Shown: positions 1 to 12,243, counted from the stretch's first letter. The stretch is 64,000 nt of DNA from Talinum fruticosum (GCA_021018815.1 JAITYX010000003.1:2170001-2234000), one strand, 5' to 3'. The notes: a model not told the origin generated them from the letters alone. Numbers and translations: made by a program.

Positions 1-570
1 CGCCCTTGAATCCGATTCCTGGTTCACAGATTGATGGAGTCACTTTTAGCCTTTTTCAGGTGTTAGTTTTCCCATACTAAGATTAGAAGAGCAAATTTTA
101 TTTTTATGTTTTGTTAGTTTTGCATTCCTAAAAACTTACCGACGACTCCCTTTGATTTATTTCTTCTAATCGCCTCCCGGCTATTTTTGATCGAACAATA
201 GAAAAACGAGTTCTGGATCTCGCCAAGGTAGGCCGGAGGCCGAGGCTGGCTATCTCAGCCTTGGTCCTTGGCCGACGCCGGCCACCTCAGGTGCAGGCTG
301 TCGCTCGCACCAAGTGGTCGATAGGCGAGACTCGGGTCCAAACCGGTGTTTTCACATCGGTTTGGCCTAAGAGCCTCACGCCGAAACGAAACCCTAATTT
401 TTTATTTTTCGGTTAAGATATAATATCCCGGAAATTCTGAAAATAATTGTCAATATAAAATAATTAATAAAATCATCATTCAAACATTCCTTAATTCATT
501 TATTAAATCAATTTAATAAAAAACAAAAATCTAAATAAAAGGTTCATCCCTACTTTCTAAGTTTCATCTT
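1..570 (+). repeat. Diverged LTR/leader-like repeat, left-edge copy
   Basis: This stretch aligns by eye, in the same orientation, with 63446-64000. Both begin with CGCCC, share GATGGAGTCA followed by CTTTTA and CCTTTTTCA, and run in step to the matching end blocks TTCATCCCTACTTTCTAA and TGCATCCCCATTTCTAA. Both hold a GC-rich block with GTGTTTTCACA and TTGGCC(T/C)AA. No protein-coding frame is evident. The right-hand copy continues upstream into a TATA-bearing region, so I infer a long terminal repeat or leader of one retrotransposon family. The two copies are too diverged to be the LTR pair of one recent insertion. Family assignment is not possible from the sequence. Confidence 0.5.
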
Positions 571-678
571 CAAAACCTTAAAATTATCTTGTCTCTTCAA
601 AAATCAAACCTTTGTAAAACCCGTCAATTCGTGGGAAACTCGATCCGGTCCCAGTGGACCAGCTCTCGTCGTTCCTAT

Positions 679-854
679 AGTGGGATTTACATAACTCTAA
701 TTCTTTTACCATCCGAAAAAACAATTAATTGGAATATAGAGTGTTAATATTGACAACCTGGATTGTGGCTGGTAATTATTGAGGTTTGTATGAGGTTTGT
801 TGTCAATAGACTAATATGCATTTTGAGCACAAGATTTAATTATAAACATTGTAA
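679..854 (+). repeat. Duplicated sequence, left half, interrupted by CACTA
   Basis: This 176-bp block, starting TGGGATTTACATAACTC, is repeated at 11244 and ends exactly where the CACTA element begins. Its last three bases, TAA (852-854), are the target-site duplication. The other half resumes at 8806. The duplicated sequence is not identified. It could be an LTR fragment, a MITE or a local segmental duplication. Confidence 0.8.
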
Positions 855-1130
855 CACTACTAGAAAACTGACGAATAGCAACGAAAATAGTGACGGATTT
901 TTGGAAATAGCGATGGAATTAGCGACGAAAATCGGGTCGCTAAAAATTAGCGACGGAAATTTCCGAATCCATCGCTAATTAGCGACGGAGCAGCGACGTA
1001 AATGCCTTCTATAGCTGATGGAAATCAGCGACGGAATACATTTTCTGTCGCTGAAATTAGCGACGAAATTTGCCGTATTTCCGTCACTATTTTCCGTCGT
1101 TGATCCGTCGCCGATCCATCGCTCTCTGGC
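855..1130. repeat. Left CACTA TIR and subterminal repeat array
   Basis: After the terminal CACTACTAGAAAA the DNA holds a dense array of short motifs in both orientations, of the type TAGCGACGGA, GCGACGGAA and TTCCGTCGCT, about every 20-30 bp. In CACTA elements such subterminal repeats are bound by the TNPA/TNP1 protein and are needed for excision. Here that role is inferred from the family. The array mirrors the one at the right end, with the same motif. Confidence 0.85.
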
Positions 1131-1343
1131 GGAATTCCAAAATAGGTTTTTCTAATTTTTCATTAACCTAATACAAAAAAATGTGAAATGGATATATAAA
1201 TCCAACATTCACATATGTGACAATTACATTTGACATTTACATATGCCGGCAACAAACTACTTCATCCAAGTTGGATATACAAATCCAACATACAGCTTCA
1301 AAATCATCAACAATCCAAACATATTTACAACCAATTCACAAGT

Positions 1344-3296
1344 TCACAAAAAAATCATACAAAAGTTCACAACGAACCATAAACACATTATGTGAAAAGT
1401 TCGCAAAATGTTCACCAATACACAAAAGTTCACAACGAATTCGGGGTCCTCACTCTTCCTCTTCCTCTTCCTCTTGTGGTTGTACCTGGCTCTACGGTGA
1501 GATCCGGATGCTTGCTGAGATTTCATAAATTCAGTGAAGCGTGCTATTGGCTCAGCTGAACCTGTCCATCTTTTCTTTGAGATGCCTATTTTCCAACCCA
1601 AGCACACAAGCATGCTCAATCCATTAATGTAACTCGAAGTTAAATTATGCACTTTTGCTTTCAAATCGAGTCATCCGGAGTAGCAGACTTTCGGTGATTT
1701 GAAGGACATGGTTGGTTTTAAGTTTTTATCCTCGGATCTAAGTCCATAAATGCGACCTTTCTTGTTCACATTGGCTTTCACCCACAACTCATGTTATGAA
1801 GGGGTGGACACATGATCCTCGGAAGAGTTGGAGTCATCGGTAGAAGGTTGAGTGGGTTGAGTGTTTTGCAACTTTTCTCACTCTTTTTCAAACTTTTCCT
1901 GAATAATATATAAATATTTAAGGTATGTAACTATCACAGGTTGTCAAAGAAGACCATATATTGAAAAATATGAAAATTGCATGTATAAGGTAACTCACAT
2001 AAATGGCCTTGGATTTTTAGTCGACCCAGTCGTCCTTTTTTGTTTTGTGGGTTCGTGAAAATAGTTAGGTCGAGTAAAGGAAGAACTCCTTTAAGCTCCT
2101 TTATCTAAATACAAAAAAGTTAGTAGATATTCAATTTACTAATATGAACATGTTAATAGTTGCATGCGTAATCACTAAAGGGGTATGGACCAATCACCGC
2201 TTATGCTCCGTCATAGGGATTGAGCCACAAGTATGGAGCGATGAACCAAGTCCACCCCGATCAACATTGCGGTTTTTCCGAGCCTGCTCACGTGAACTTC
2301 TTGTACTCAGCAGTTTCCCAATATTCTAACAAATCTCGCCAGTAGTTGTCACCCAACCATTTCGGCTTCTTCTTATTTTTCCTTACTTTCAGCATGAAGT
2401 CCTTTAATTGATCACTTTCTTTCTTCTCAAAATTTCTTCTTATTTGGACTTCATCGGTTGGAGACCAAGTGTAAAATTTCTGTATAAATGAAAAAGTAGT
2501 TTATAAGTTATGAAATTATAATATAATCTCAAACATACACAATAAGTCATTATGTTACCTCAAATTCGAAAACTAAAGATTTGTCATTACCTTGAACTCG
2601 AGAAAACCACATATCACGTTGTGATCGAGGAACTTTACCCCATGTAGGCCATGCTCCGTCATACTTGCTTTGGAAGATGTGGGAAATCGTGCCCACAACT
2701 TTATTAATGGGGAAGAACCTAATCAAGAAACATATAAAACAGTTAGTTATACTATTCTACTATTAAGCTTAATTTATTTTATTACTTATTATCACACTTA
2801 CCCTTCACCATCTAGCTCAATCCAAATCTTTTTCCGGCTGCTAGCATTTCTTGATTCAAGACTAGCATGCTAGTTGCCTACATCGGTTGCCCCATCATTT
2901 GTAGGCCTTTGTGGTGGCCTTTATTCGGCACCAACGTGGATGCGTGGTATAAGTGTCGTACCATATTGGTTATATGCGTACGTATGTGGCGGGTTTGAGT
3001 ACATATGAGCATGTTGAGAATATGGAGGGTTTGGGATGAAAGACCCACCCATGGGGCTTTGCATGTGTGGGATATTTGGAGGTTGGAAATAAGGAGGGTT
3101 GGGAATGAATGACCCACCCATTAGAGTTTGGTTGTAAGGGGAGTGTGGAGATAGTGCTCCACCTACAGGAGACTCGAAGGTAAGGAGGTTTTTAGGGGGC
3201 TAGAAGTGCTTACATCATTACCTTCACCATCGGTATTGACGTTTCTAGCCCTTCCCGAGTAGCTGATCTTTTCGACCTGCCTCTACCTCGCTCCAT
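1344..3296 (-). pseudogene. CACTA Transposase_24 (TNPA/Ptta-type) gene, degenerate
   Basis: The likely start is the ATG at 3296, which opens a basic leader beginning MERGRGRSKRSATREG. A glycine/proline-rich segment at about 3121-2880 repeats the unit MGGSFIPNPPY. Then a segment at about 2700-2570 reads WPTWGKVPRSQRDMWF, the Trp-containing core typical of plant transposase PF03004. A basic tail with KRKRKRK lies at about 1490-1450. The second gene of CACTA elements usually encodes the DNA-binding protein that recognises the subterminal repeats. The coding parts are scattered over several frames and separated by AT-rich stretches. They are either exons split by introns or a decayed gene, and I cannot fix the splice sites. 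It lies downstream of tnp2 on the same strand, the usual order. Confidence 0.6.
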
Positions 3297-3602
3297 ATTT
3301 CCTAACATAAACAAGCATAAAAACATTAGCAAAAATCCAACGATTAAAGTGATTCAATATAAAACAACATAAAAACATTAGTAAACATCCAACGGTTAAA
3401 GTGATTTAATATAAAACAACATATAAACATTAGTAAACATATAAACATGTAAGCGTTAGATATAAATATTCTTCTATTAAGAAAATGCGCTTCAATTGTT
3501 TCACCTTCATTACATTAATAAGAATTCATTTGATTACAACATAAATGAAAGTGATTCAATATAAAACAACATAAAAAGAACATCATCAACTAGCCATCAT
3601 CC

Positions 3603-6600
3603 TCATCATCGAGTATCATCATCGTCTTCATCATTATCCTCTTTGGCATCATTGAATATGAGATGTTCTTTTTCCTCATCGGTGATGTTATCATCATCCC
3701 ATTCACCTTCCTCATCTTCTTCACCATCCTCTTCTTCACTAACATCCTCAATCCTATCTTCTTGGTTTAAAATAACATCATCAACTAATTCTTCTGCTGA
3801 TATTGAGTTATCAACCAAAGTGTCCGAGCAAAGTTTCCATTACAGGATCGATCGTACCTATACTATCCTCTTGGAATGCAAGAGGAATAGTACATTGGTC
3901 ATCAACTCGGCCCTTGGTTTTGCTGCCACTACGACGATCCAATTCAGTTTTTCTCTAAGGACCCTTTGTGGATATGACATATAACACACCTGAGTTGCAG
4001 TATTAGCAAATATGAAAGGATCGTACTTACGATAACGCCTTGTACGATGCACTTCAACATACGAACTAATTTTATGGCACCTAGTTCCCGAGGACGAGTA
4101 GGGTCAAACCAATCACATTTAAACAAAGCACACAACTTTTTATTGGTTCACCAACATATTCAAATTCAACTACTTCTTGTAAGATGCCGTAGTAATTATT
4201 TTCAACATGTCCTCCATCAGTTCCTTTCACACAAACACCACAATTGAAGGTCATCCTCCCTTCATTTCGAGCCTCGGTATGAAATAACATTCCATTCACC
4301 GTGTATGTTGTCCATGTTTTCACTCTCCTTAAAGGACCTTGAGCTAATTGCATCAAGTAAACATGCTTTTCATCATGATATACTCGACAACAATGAATCT
4401 GTGTCAATAACATAGTATTGGTTTAGTTTATTAAAATTGAAAAACCCATTCTAATAAATTTGAGGAATGAGGATTAAGTCTTAATATATGATACTCACAG
4501 ACTTCTTTGAACCAATCTTCAAACTCACTTTCCACCATTGCATCAATTGCCGCATCACTAACATCAGCATACATAGCTCATTTTTGGTCTTCGAAGAGAC
4601 TGAGTTTAAATTGTTTATTAATATTACATCATCGTTGCAAAAAATTGATTGAAACGAGTGTTGTATAGGACAAGATAAACTAACTCAAGGTAAGGTTTAA
4701 CTTCGAAACAGTTCAGTAAAACATGGACATGTGCAGCCATCTTTTCCTTATCATCAAAGAAACGCGGAGTGAACTTCCCAATTGGAGCACCTTCTGGTAT
4801 GAATACCAAAAGAGTAGGATTGTGGTATGGAACTTCACTCCCTTCATTTCATGGACTTCTATTGCGCATACAAGGCACATTAGAGCCGAAATAGTAAGAT
4901 GCAAAATGTGTTTCTTCAAATCGTGCATATTTTTCAGCGATACTCCCTTCGAGCTTCAATTTATTTCCTATGGATCTCTTCAATCAGCTAAAGAACCTCT
5001 CAAATGGATACATCCACCGGTATTGTATCGGACCACCTAATTTTTCTTCCTTCGCTAAGTGAACAGGCAAGTGTGCCATCACATTGAAGAACCCGGGAGG
5101 AAATATTATTTCCAATTTACAAAGTGTTATATTGAAATATTTTGATGCATTTGCTCTAACTCCGCATCCCGTAAAACAGATGAGCAAAGGTTCTTGAAGA
5201 ACTCACTAATTTCTATGATAGGCGCTAAAACCTCGTCCAAGAGTGCACTAAATACTATTGGAAGAAGACTCTCCATGAAAACATGACAATCATGACTTTT
5301 CATGCTATGGAACTTAGTGGAGTTTGGGTCTACAAGGTATGAAATGTTAGAACAGTAATCATTTGGCATTTCAACTCTCTTGCCCATTCACATATTGCCC
5401 TCTTTTGCTCCAACGTCAACACATATTTTGCCTTCGGTTTGAGAATTTTACCATTTAGTCCATGCTTTAAATTCAACTCTACACAATCACACAACTCTTT
5501 CAAATCCATTCTTGCCTTGATATCATCCTTTGTTTTCCCGAGAATATCCATAACGAGTGTTAATTATATTCTTAAAAAGTTCTTTTTAATGTGCATCCCA
5601 TCTAAATTGTGGTAAAGCAATGGATCTTTCCAATATCGAAGCTCCAAAATATGCTTTGTTTTGTCCAATTATGATCCTTTTTGAACCCCGAAATGTTGAT
5701 TTCCTGCCCTTCTATTACTTTGGAAAAGTTTTCAACTCATTGTTTTATTTCTTCCCCCATATATCGACGAGGAGGACCCGAATGTACGGTTTTTCCTTTT
5801 GTAAACAGTATGCTATTCCTTCGGAACGCATGACTTCGTGGCAAAACCGCCAATGGAAATCAAACCATGAAAATTTTCGCCCATTTCTAAGTTTTAATGC
5901 TTTTTGTTGATTCATACATACCGGGTATGACATGGCACCATGAGTACTCCATCCGGACAACACACCGTATGCCTGGAAATCATTAATGGTCCACATCAAT
6001 GCAGCCTTCATGAGAAATTTCTCACCTTTTGAAATATCATATGTTTCCACACCATCTTCCCATAGTGTTTTTAACTCGTCAATAAGAGGTCGCAAATACA
6101 CATCAATTTTATTTTTGGGATTTGTAGGCCTGGGTATGATGCATGTCAAGAACATATAAGGCATCGTCATGCACAACTCGGTGGTAGATTATAGGGCGTA
6201 ACAACGATTGGCCAAATTGAATAAGATCTTGAAGGTTGGCTGAATAGATTAAACACATCTCGCGCACAAACCAAGTCTAATATTTCTAGGCTCGAGTAGA
6301 AAATTCGAGGTGAACTCTATCAAAATGTTTCCATGCTTCACCATCCGAAGGATGACAAAGGACACCATCCTCTCTTACATTCTCATAATGCCATCTCATG
6401 TGCTCTGTTGTAGTTTTTGAAGCAAACGAGCGCTAAAGTCTTGGTATTAATGGCAAGTAATGGATCCTTGCAAATGGAGTCCTTTGACTTTTTCCTTGTC
6501 TTTCCCTTTGACGCTTCCATCTCGCATGACCACAAAACTTGCATGAATCAAGATTAATGTCCTCTTTGTAGAACAACATGCAACCTTTTCGACAACAATC

Positions 6601-7305
6601 AATTTTTTGAACATTCATCCCAAGATTTTTAATGACCTTCTTTGCATGGTGAATGTCACGAGGAACTTGGTTATCGGGGGACAAATCTCCTTCATAAGTT
6701 GAACAATCTCATTAAAGCAATTTTGAGGCATGTTGTAGTCGGACTTGATGCTCAAAAGTCTAACGGTGGCGGACAACTCAGTGTGAGTTTCATTTCCTAC
6801 CCACAAAGGTCGTTGTGTAGCCTCAACCATATTAAAGAAAGTTTGGGCATTGGTATTTGGAGGCTCACTTGTAGAGCCTTGATTTGAGATCATGGCATTT
6901 GTGACCATATCATTCATACGATCGATATTTGATTCTACATCACCGTAGTTCATATGATTGGAGCCACTTTCGTCGTTGAATATGTTAGAAGTCATACCAC
7001 CATCCTCATGTAAATGAGGATCTATTTCTCCATGACTAGTTCAATACTAATAGTTTAGAAGAAAACCATGTTGATAAAGGTGTAACTTAACTTCATCGGG
7101 GATCCTTATACTTCCGATTTTTGCATTTGCGACATGGACACCTATATTGTTGATTATGTAAAAATTCTAATTGACCTCTAGCATGTGCATCAAACTCCTC
7201 AACCCCATCTAAAAACTCTTGTCTATATCCAACTCTACCAGGTAATAACCTACAATACATCCATCTACGATGCATAGGCCCGTCAATATATATTTTGATT
7301 GACAT
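3603..7305 (-). pseudogene. CACTA tnp2 transposase (TNPD-type), broken
   Basis: Read from the ATG at 7305, the domains follow the standard order. First comes a transposase-associated domain with RRWMYCRLLPGRVGYRQEF and a CPCRKCKN cysteine cluster (7305-7093). A HLYQHGF/HGE segment lies near 7080-7000. The start of Transposase_21 carries a zinc-ribbon-like CRKGCMLFYKED...CKFCGHARWK (about 6590-6510). The tnp2 core has INDFQAYGVLSGWSTHG (about 5990-5930). DUF4218 is marked by GGPIQYRWMYPFERFF (about 5035-4985). DUF4216 is marked by HTEARNEGRMTFNCGVCVKG (about 4290-4230). The tail is strongly acidic (3818-3606). Shifts or stops occur near 7100, 7040 and elsewhere, so no single frame spans it. 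Some may be introns. This is the catalytic transposase of the element. Confidence 0.85.
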
Positions 7306-7713
7306 TTAACAATTTATTAAATTATTAGTTAGTAATCAATACATGGAGATGTTATGACAACATTTCTTCTATAATGAACATAATACATATAACTATTATG
7401 CATTGAACATATACTTTTCTTATACATAAATTTCTTTAATTTCTATATTTTACTCTTAATTATTTATGTCATCATTAAACTAACCATACCTAATTAGCAT
7501 AAATAAACTCACACAAATATAATTGATTACATTATTTCTACCTAATTAGTATGAAATAAAACACACACAATTATAATTTATAAAATTATTTCAAAATTTA
7601 CAACAATCATTTCATTTCTAATTTCACACAAGTAACCACTATTTATTAATAATTTGTCAAATGTTCAATAAATTTATAAATAAACCACAAACAATTGCAC
7701 ATATATAAATCAC

Positions 7714-7956
7714 AAATAACATTTACTTCAAATTCAACAATAATTTCCAACAAATCTAACCTCACATACTTTAAACAACACAACTTCTATACACAAATAA
7801 CATTTACTTCAACTTCAACAATAATTTCCAACAAATCTAACCTCACATACTTTAAACAACACAACATCTATACATAAATAACATTTACTTCAACTGCAAC
7901 AATAATTTCCAACAAATCTAACCTCACATACTTTAAACAACACAACATCTATACAT
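7714..7956. repeat. Tandem repeat, three 81-bp units
   Basis: The unit starting AAATAACATTTACTTCAA begins at 7714, 7795 and 7876, and its first seven bases recur once more at 7957. The copies differ at only a few positions, for example CAACTTCTATACA against CAACATCTATACA. The array lies in the promoter/leader side of tnp2, between its start codon and the right end of the CACTA element. It encodes nothing recognisable. Confidence 0.9.
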
Positions 7957-8409
7957 AAATAACACAATTACACATTTTTCTTTTCAAATTCATTCACAAA
8001 CAACATTAATTTGCAAGCAAATTATATAAAATTATCAATTTGAAGTTAAATTATTGAAAACCCTAAATCTAATAACAATCAAGAAAACAATACCTTCAAA
8101 CTAGGCGACGACGGCAGGACAGGCGTGCAGCGACGAGGGCGGCAGGACGGGCGATGGCGACGGCAACCTCCTCCAGGCGAGCAGCAGTGGCGGCGGCCCA
8201 AAGGGAGGGAGCAACCAAGGATAACTCACCCGTCTTTGGCTTTCCTCGAGCGGCGGACCAAGGGCGGCGGACTTAAGCGGGGCGGCGGTCAGCGGCGGCC
8301 GGAGGGGGTTATGGAGGCGTGGTGGTGGGTTGGGCACTCTTGCTCACAAAATCGCTCGCACTCCTCTCTCTCTTTGCTTTCGGGTTCTTCAATTTGGCCG
8401 AAAGGCCAG
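7957..8409. other. Upstream region of tnp2 with GC-rich block
   Basis: An AT-rich stretch changes abruptly at about 8101 to a GC-rich block, running to about 8330, with repeated GGCGACGG and GGCGGC. Open frames exist on both strands here, but their composition (Arg/Gly/Pro-rich) is what such DNA gives by chance, and no domain is recognisable. GC-rich blocks at this place are common as untranslated leader or CpG-like promoter DNA of CACTA elements, and that is my reading. No gene is called. Confidence 0.45.
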
Positions 8410-8805
8410 ATCTAAATTTTATTCATCGATAGTGACGAAACATTCCATCGTTGTTCCGTCGCTAATAAAAGTTTTTATTAGCGACTGGAACAGAGAACGG
8501 ACTTGTTCAGTCGCTATCGACTAAATTAATTTAATTATACTTTTTTTTGTTTTTCCTAGATCTAAAAATTCTAAATACTGCAGCTACGGCTTAGCGACGG
8601 AATATTCCGTCGCTAATTCCTTCAACTGACGAAATAGCGACAGATATTTTCGTCGCTAATTCCAAATTAGCGACGGATACCTTTTTCCGTCGCTAATTCC
8701 GTCGCTGTCCGACACAATTGTTGGTTTTTTAGTTTCCGTCGTTGATTCCGTTGCTATTTGGTGACGGAACCGTATCCGTCACTAATTAACAATTTTGTAG
8801 TAGTG
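8410..8805. repeat. Right CACTA TIR and subterminal repeat array
   Basis: The block contains repeated TAGCGACGGA and TTCCGTCGCTAATT motifs, in direct and inverted orientation, and ends AATTTTGTAGTAGTG. It is the counterpart of the left array. The last bases, reverse-complemented, read CACTACTACAAAATTG, which matches the left terminus CACTACTAGAAAACTG apart from three positions. Confidence 0.85.
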
Positions 8806-8925
8806 TAAAAAGTTTGAGTTAATTTGGCACACATATGTGTTAGATACTTTTGGAATATAAAGTATATCATGGAGCCAAATTTATAGATTCGAATTATCAT
8901 ACATAGTATTTTATTTTAATTTTTT
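8806..8925 (+). repeat. Duplicated sequence, right half
   Basis: This block starts with the TSD copy TAA (8806-8808) and continues AAAGTTTGAGTTAATTTG. It aligns with 11420 onward, including TTTAGATACTTTCGGAAT-like and AAATTTATAGATTC segments. Similarity fades after about 8900-8925. Confidence 0.75.
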
Positions 8926-11243
8926 AAAAATTACTTTGAATTTCTATAGTTTCTTTTTAAAAAAGATAAGAATTTTTCGTCAATTCGTATCATATCACCA
9001 AACTCATGGTATATAATATACAACTTATAAATTGTATTATTTAACAAGAAGCTCAGTCACCCAAATTGTTGGCGCCCTTTCAAATGACATTTGATACCTT
9101 TTTGGCATATCATCTGAAAGCATGTTATTAATTAGATGACACTTTTTTATATTGGTTATAGAAATGTTAAATCTCAAAAATAAATATATGGTTCAAAAAC
9201 TTTCATTTATATGATTATTGAATACGGTATCGAAGTTTTTCTATTTTTAATGGAGATATCTCATCTTCAAAACTTAAAAGTTTTCTTATCTAATTATTAC
9301 ACACGGTAAGAGAGCTTTTGCAATATCTATGCTTCAAGTTTAAAGAATCTTTAGTAAGCTTCTAATAAACAATTTCAACTTCTTAGTTGATGTGATTGTT
9401 TAATAATTTTATTTTTAATACTTGAATTAAGGTTCACCAAAATAAACAGTTTATGATAATCAATGTATAAATAATAAACTTGTAATAAACACCGCAACTC
9501 ATACTTAATTAAAAAAGAGAATACAAACACCAAAATATATGCCCTAGATTCTATGGAGGTATGAAAATACCTCATTAGAGTATTTTAAAGATTTTTAAAT
9601 AATGTGATATTTTAAAAGGAGAGTCACCTTTTCATAGTCTTAAATAATTACTTTAATCATAGCAGTTAAGAACTTGAGATATATAGATACAATATTAGAC
9701 AAAAAGGAAAAAGAAAAATGAATTATTTATTTTTGAAACCATTTAATTATGGCGTATAAATTTTTGGAACTCACAACTATGGAGTTGAATTTTTGGTTCA
9801 TTAAACTACTGATATATGAACAAACCGAGAAATATAAACAAAATGCCTTTTTATGCAATGTGTGTGTTATATTATAAAAATAAAATTTTATTTGATAAAT
9901 TTATAATAAACTTGTTTAGAATAATTTTTAAAAACTACTACTGTTTTATAATTTTTAATTTTTTAATAGATTATTTAAATAATAACGACAGTATTTGACA
10001 ACAAAAACATATTATTCAAAGTTTTTTTAAAATATCCACATCTTCTTAATTTGCTTGTTCCTCATCTAAAAAAATTTTTTCACATTGGATGATGATTCCC
10101 ATGAAGGCTGGTGAGATAAAAATTAAACAAACTAAGAAGTTGAAAAATAAAGAATCTTGTGCTTGGTAAGATTCGCAAAAATTAAATTATCTCCTCTCCC
10201 CAAAAAAATTCGCTCCTATATTTCCATGTATATCAACCGAGCGTATGTTTGAATGATTTTACTATAAACCTAATAATATAATATATGCAAGAAAATATGA
10301 ATAATGATACATAATTTAAAATCCAACATATTAAAATAGTAGCTTTCACGAAATGAAATGGTGCGGGGAAAATATCAACAAAAGATAAGATAATTATTGA
10401 ATTAAATATACATAAATATGTATACATACAATGCTATTAATACTTGGATAAACATGAAATATTTCTTTCTTTTTTTGTTATAATTCAAAAATCTTTATTT
10501 TTTAATGTCTTATCTTGTTTTGTTTATATTTATCATTACTTGTGGAAATCCTTATCCAATTAATGTGAACAAAAAGGGAAAAGCAATTCTGATGAGGAAT
10601 AAGAAAATTAGGAAAATAGTGAATTTTTTTCTTAAAAAAATTTGATGATATATTTTTATGTCAAAGATTGGTGTTGTTGTTTGAAAAACCTAATACAAAA
10701 AATAATAATAATAAAATAAACTTTTTTAATTTATTATTAAATAAATTTATGTAGAATTGTACTAAAAATGTCATTTCGGTAGTATAATATACCTACCAAA
10801 TAAAGAATTACATTTTAATCGTATTCCTCTATTTATCCATATATCAATAGTTTAATGAACCTAAAAATTCATTTACAAGCTTATCATTCAAAAAAATGAA
10901 AAATAAAAAATGAAGTCATCCTATCCTAATGAGTAATCAATTAAGCTAGTTTACTTTTTTTTATCTAAGTTTCGTAATTGTAGTACCCAATGATTCTCTT
11001 TTCAAATTTGTTTCACAAGCTTTTAACATAAAAAATATTTTATTTTGTATGTGAAATTTTTATAATCAAGTTGTCTGCTGGTAGAAATATTAGTGAGGAT
11101 AAAGATGATAATATTTGAATGTTCTTCGACCCCGTAAAATCGAAATCCAAAGTAAGATTTGTTGTAACCTCCATACAAACATGTCATCTACTCAACTAGT
11201 TAGCTTTAATGGGCCTCAAACAATCTAGTCTAACATATTTATG
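8926..11243. other. AT-rich DNA without recognised genes
   Basis: No domain, TIR, LTR terminus or long open frame stands out. The few short frames are what AT-rich DNA gives by chance. The stretch separates the two copies of the duplicated sequence (679-8925 without the CACTA, and 11244-11545). I looked for a primer-binding site next to either copy, in case they were LTRs of a small element, and found none. Confidence 0.5.
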
Positions 11244-11545
11244 TGGGGTTTACATAACTCTAATTCTTTTACCATCTAAAAAAAATTAATTGGAATATAG
11301 AAAATTGACTATTGATATTGACAGCTGGATCGTGACCGGTAATTACTGAGGTTTGGATGAGGTTTGTTGTTAATAGACTAATATGGGTTTTGAGCACAAG
11401 ATTTAATTATAAAAATTGTAAAAAGTTTGAGTTAATTTGGGACACATATCTTTTAGATACTTTCGGAATTTAAAGTAGACCATGGACTCAAATTTATAGA
11501 TTCCCGAAAATATGCCCGACTACTTTATTTTTTAGTTTGGGCTTT
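11244..11545 (+). repeat. Uninterrupted paralogue of the CACTA target site
   Basis: The sequence from TGGGGTTTACATAACTC to about ATAGATTC matches 679-854 joined to 8806-8925, without the CACTA and with a single TAA at the join (ATTGTAAAAAGTTT). It therefore records the state before the CACTA inserted and fixes both element ends and the TSD. The two copies differ by scattered substitutions and a few indels, so the duplication is not recent. Confidence 0.85.
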
Positions 11546-11579
11546 AAACCATGTTAAAATCTATCCATTCTCATCTCCT

Positions 11580-12057
11580 CAGTCGTTACTTGAGAGGGTG
11601 CGGATCAACTTAGTTCATTGAACTTGGCAGCGTATTTCGCCACACCCATATCTTCTCCTTGTTTCAATTGGAGAAATTCCTACTCCTTAGCCCATTTGAC
11701 GGCTTTTGGGTAATATTTTACCCGCAGTAAGGCCTTAAGTTGTGGCCAAGTCTTTGCAATCTCTCCTTCACGAGGTTTAACTATATGCCAAAAGAACCGA
11801 GCTTCATGTTCAAACCGGTGAGTGGCCAATTGCACCTTTAATCTTTCCGGACATTCCATTACTTCAAAGAGATTCTCTATAGTCATTAACCACTCCTCAT
11901 ATACCAAAGGATCTATACCTCCGACGAACTTAGCGGGATTCAACTTCGGAATTGCCAAACAATCTCCATGGTCGTTCGTTAGTGGGTGGTGACGGAAACA
12001 GAGTTTAATCTCTTCGTGGAGACATCTATCATAATCAAAAGACAAATACATTTCCAT
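11580..12057 (-). pseudogene. Ty3/gypsy chromovirus gag fragment
   Basis: The minus-strand frame has the hallmark Retrotrans_gag (PF03732) pattern: FVGGIDPLVYEEWLMTIENL, then CPERLKVQLATHRFEHEARFFW, then TWPQLKALLRVKYYP. After a stop near 11680 the continuing frame still reads EFLQLKQGEDMGVAKYAAKF, so the stop is a lesion. Gag normally forms the retrotransposon particle. Only the N-terminal part of the internal region is left. Downstream (below about 11575) the sequence passes into the duplicated segment. It lies just after a PBS (12244-12255) and an LTR end (12260), so its orientation and context agree. Confidence 0.85.
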
Positions 12058-12243
12058 TAAACGTACGATTAATATTATAAACCCTAATATTTTCTAGTAA
12101 TACCTATCTAAACTAAAAGCCTTAATCACATAGACAAGAGATATAACTTAGTGAAACAAGGAGTGACAAATAATACGCGTATAGTCACATATAGTACACC
12201 TATTCACATTACATAGCCTAAAGCGAATTTAGGTGGTACTAAC

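Larger units (their letters stand above)
855..8805 (-). mobile_element. CACTA (En/Spm) DNA transposon, 7.95 kb
   Basis: The element starts CACTACTAGAAAACTG and ends CAATTTTGTAGTAGTG, giving imperfect CACTA terminal inverted repeats. It is flanked by the 3-bp duplication TAA (852-854 and 8806-8808), the size typical of CACTA. An uninterrupted paralogue of the target at 11244-11545 reads ATTG-TAA-AAAGTTT across the site and so proves both ends. Both termini carry many subterminal copies of AGCGACGGAA or its complement. Inside, both standard CACTA genes lie on the minus strand: tnp2 (about 7305 to 3603) and a Transposase_24-type gene (about 3296 to 1344). Stops and shifts in the genes suggest it no longer moves on its own. 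I call the strand minus because its genes read that way. Confidence 0.93.

Noticed and set aside
763..978. Open frame of 71 codons at the left CACTA end
   Set aside because: It spans the target DNA, the TSD and the terminal repeat array of the CACTA, so it cannot be an old gene.
7714..7956. CRISPR-like array
   Set aside because: The 81-bp units are directly adjacent without spacers and the DNA is a plant transposon.
8101..8415. Overlapping open frames on both strands in the GC-rich block
   Set aside because: Composition is simple (Arg/Gly/Pro) and no domain is seen. Frames on both strands arise by chance in such DNA.
679..11545. The duplicated 300-bp segments as LTRs of a small retrotransposon
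   Set aside because: No PBS, PPT or TSD was found next to the copies, and no clear CA terminus. They are described only as duplicated sequence.
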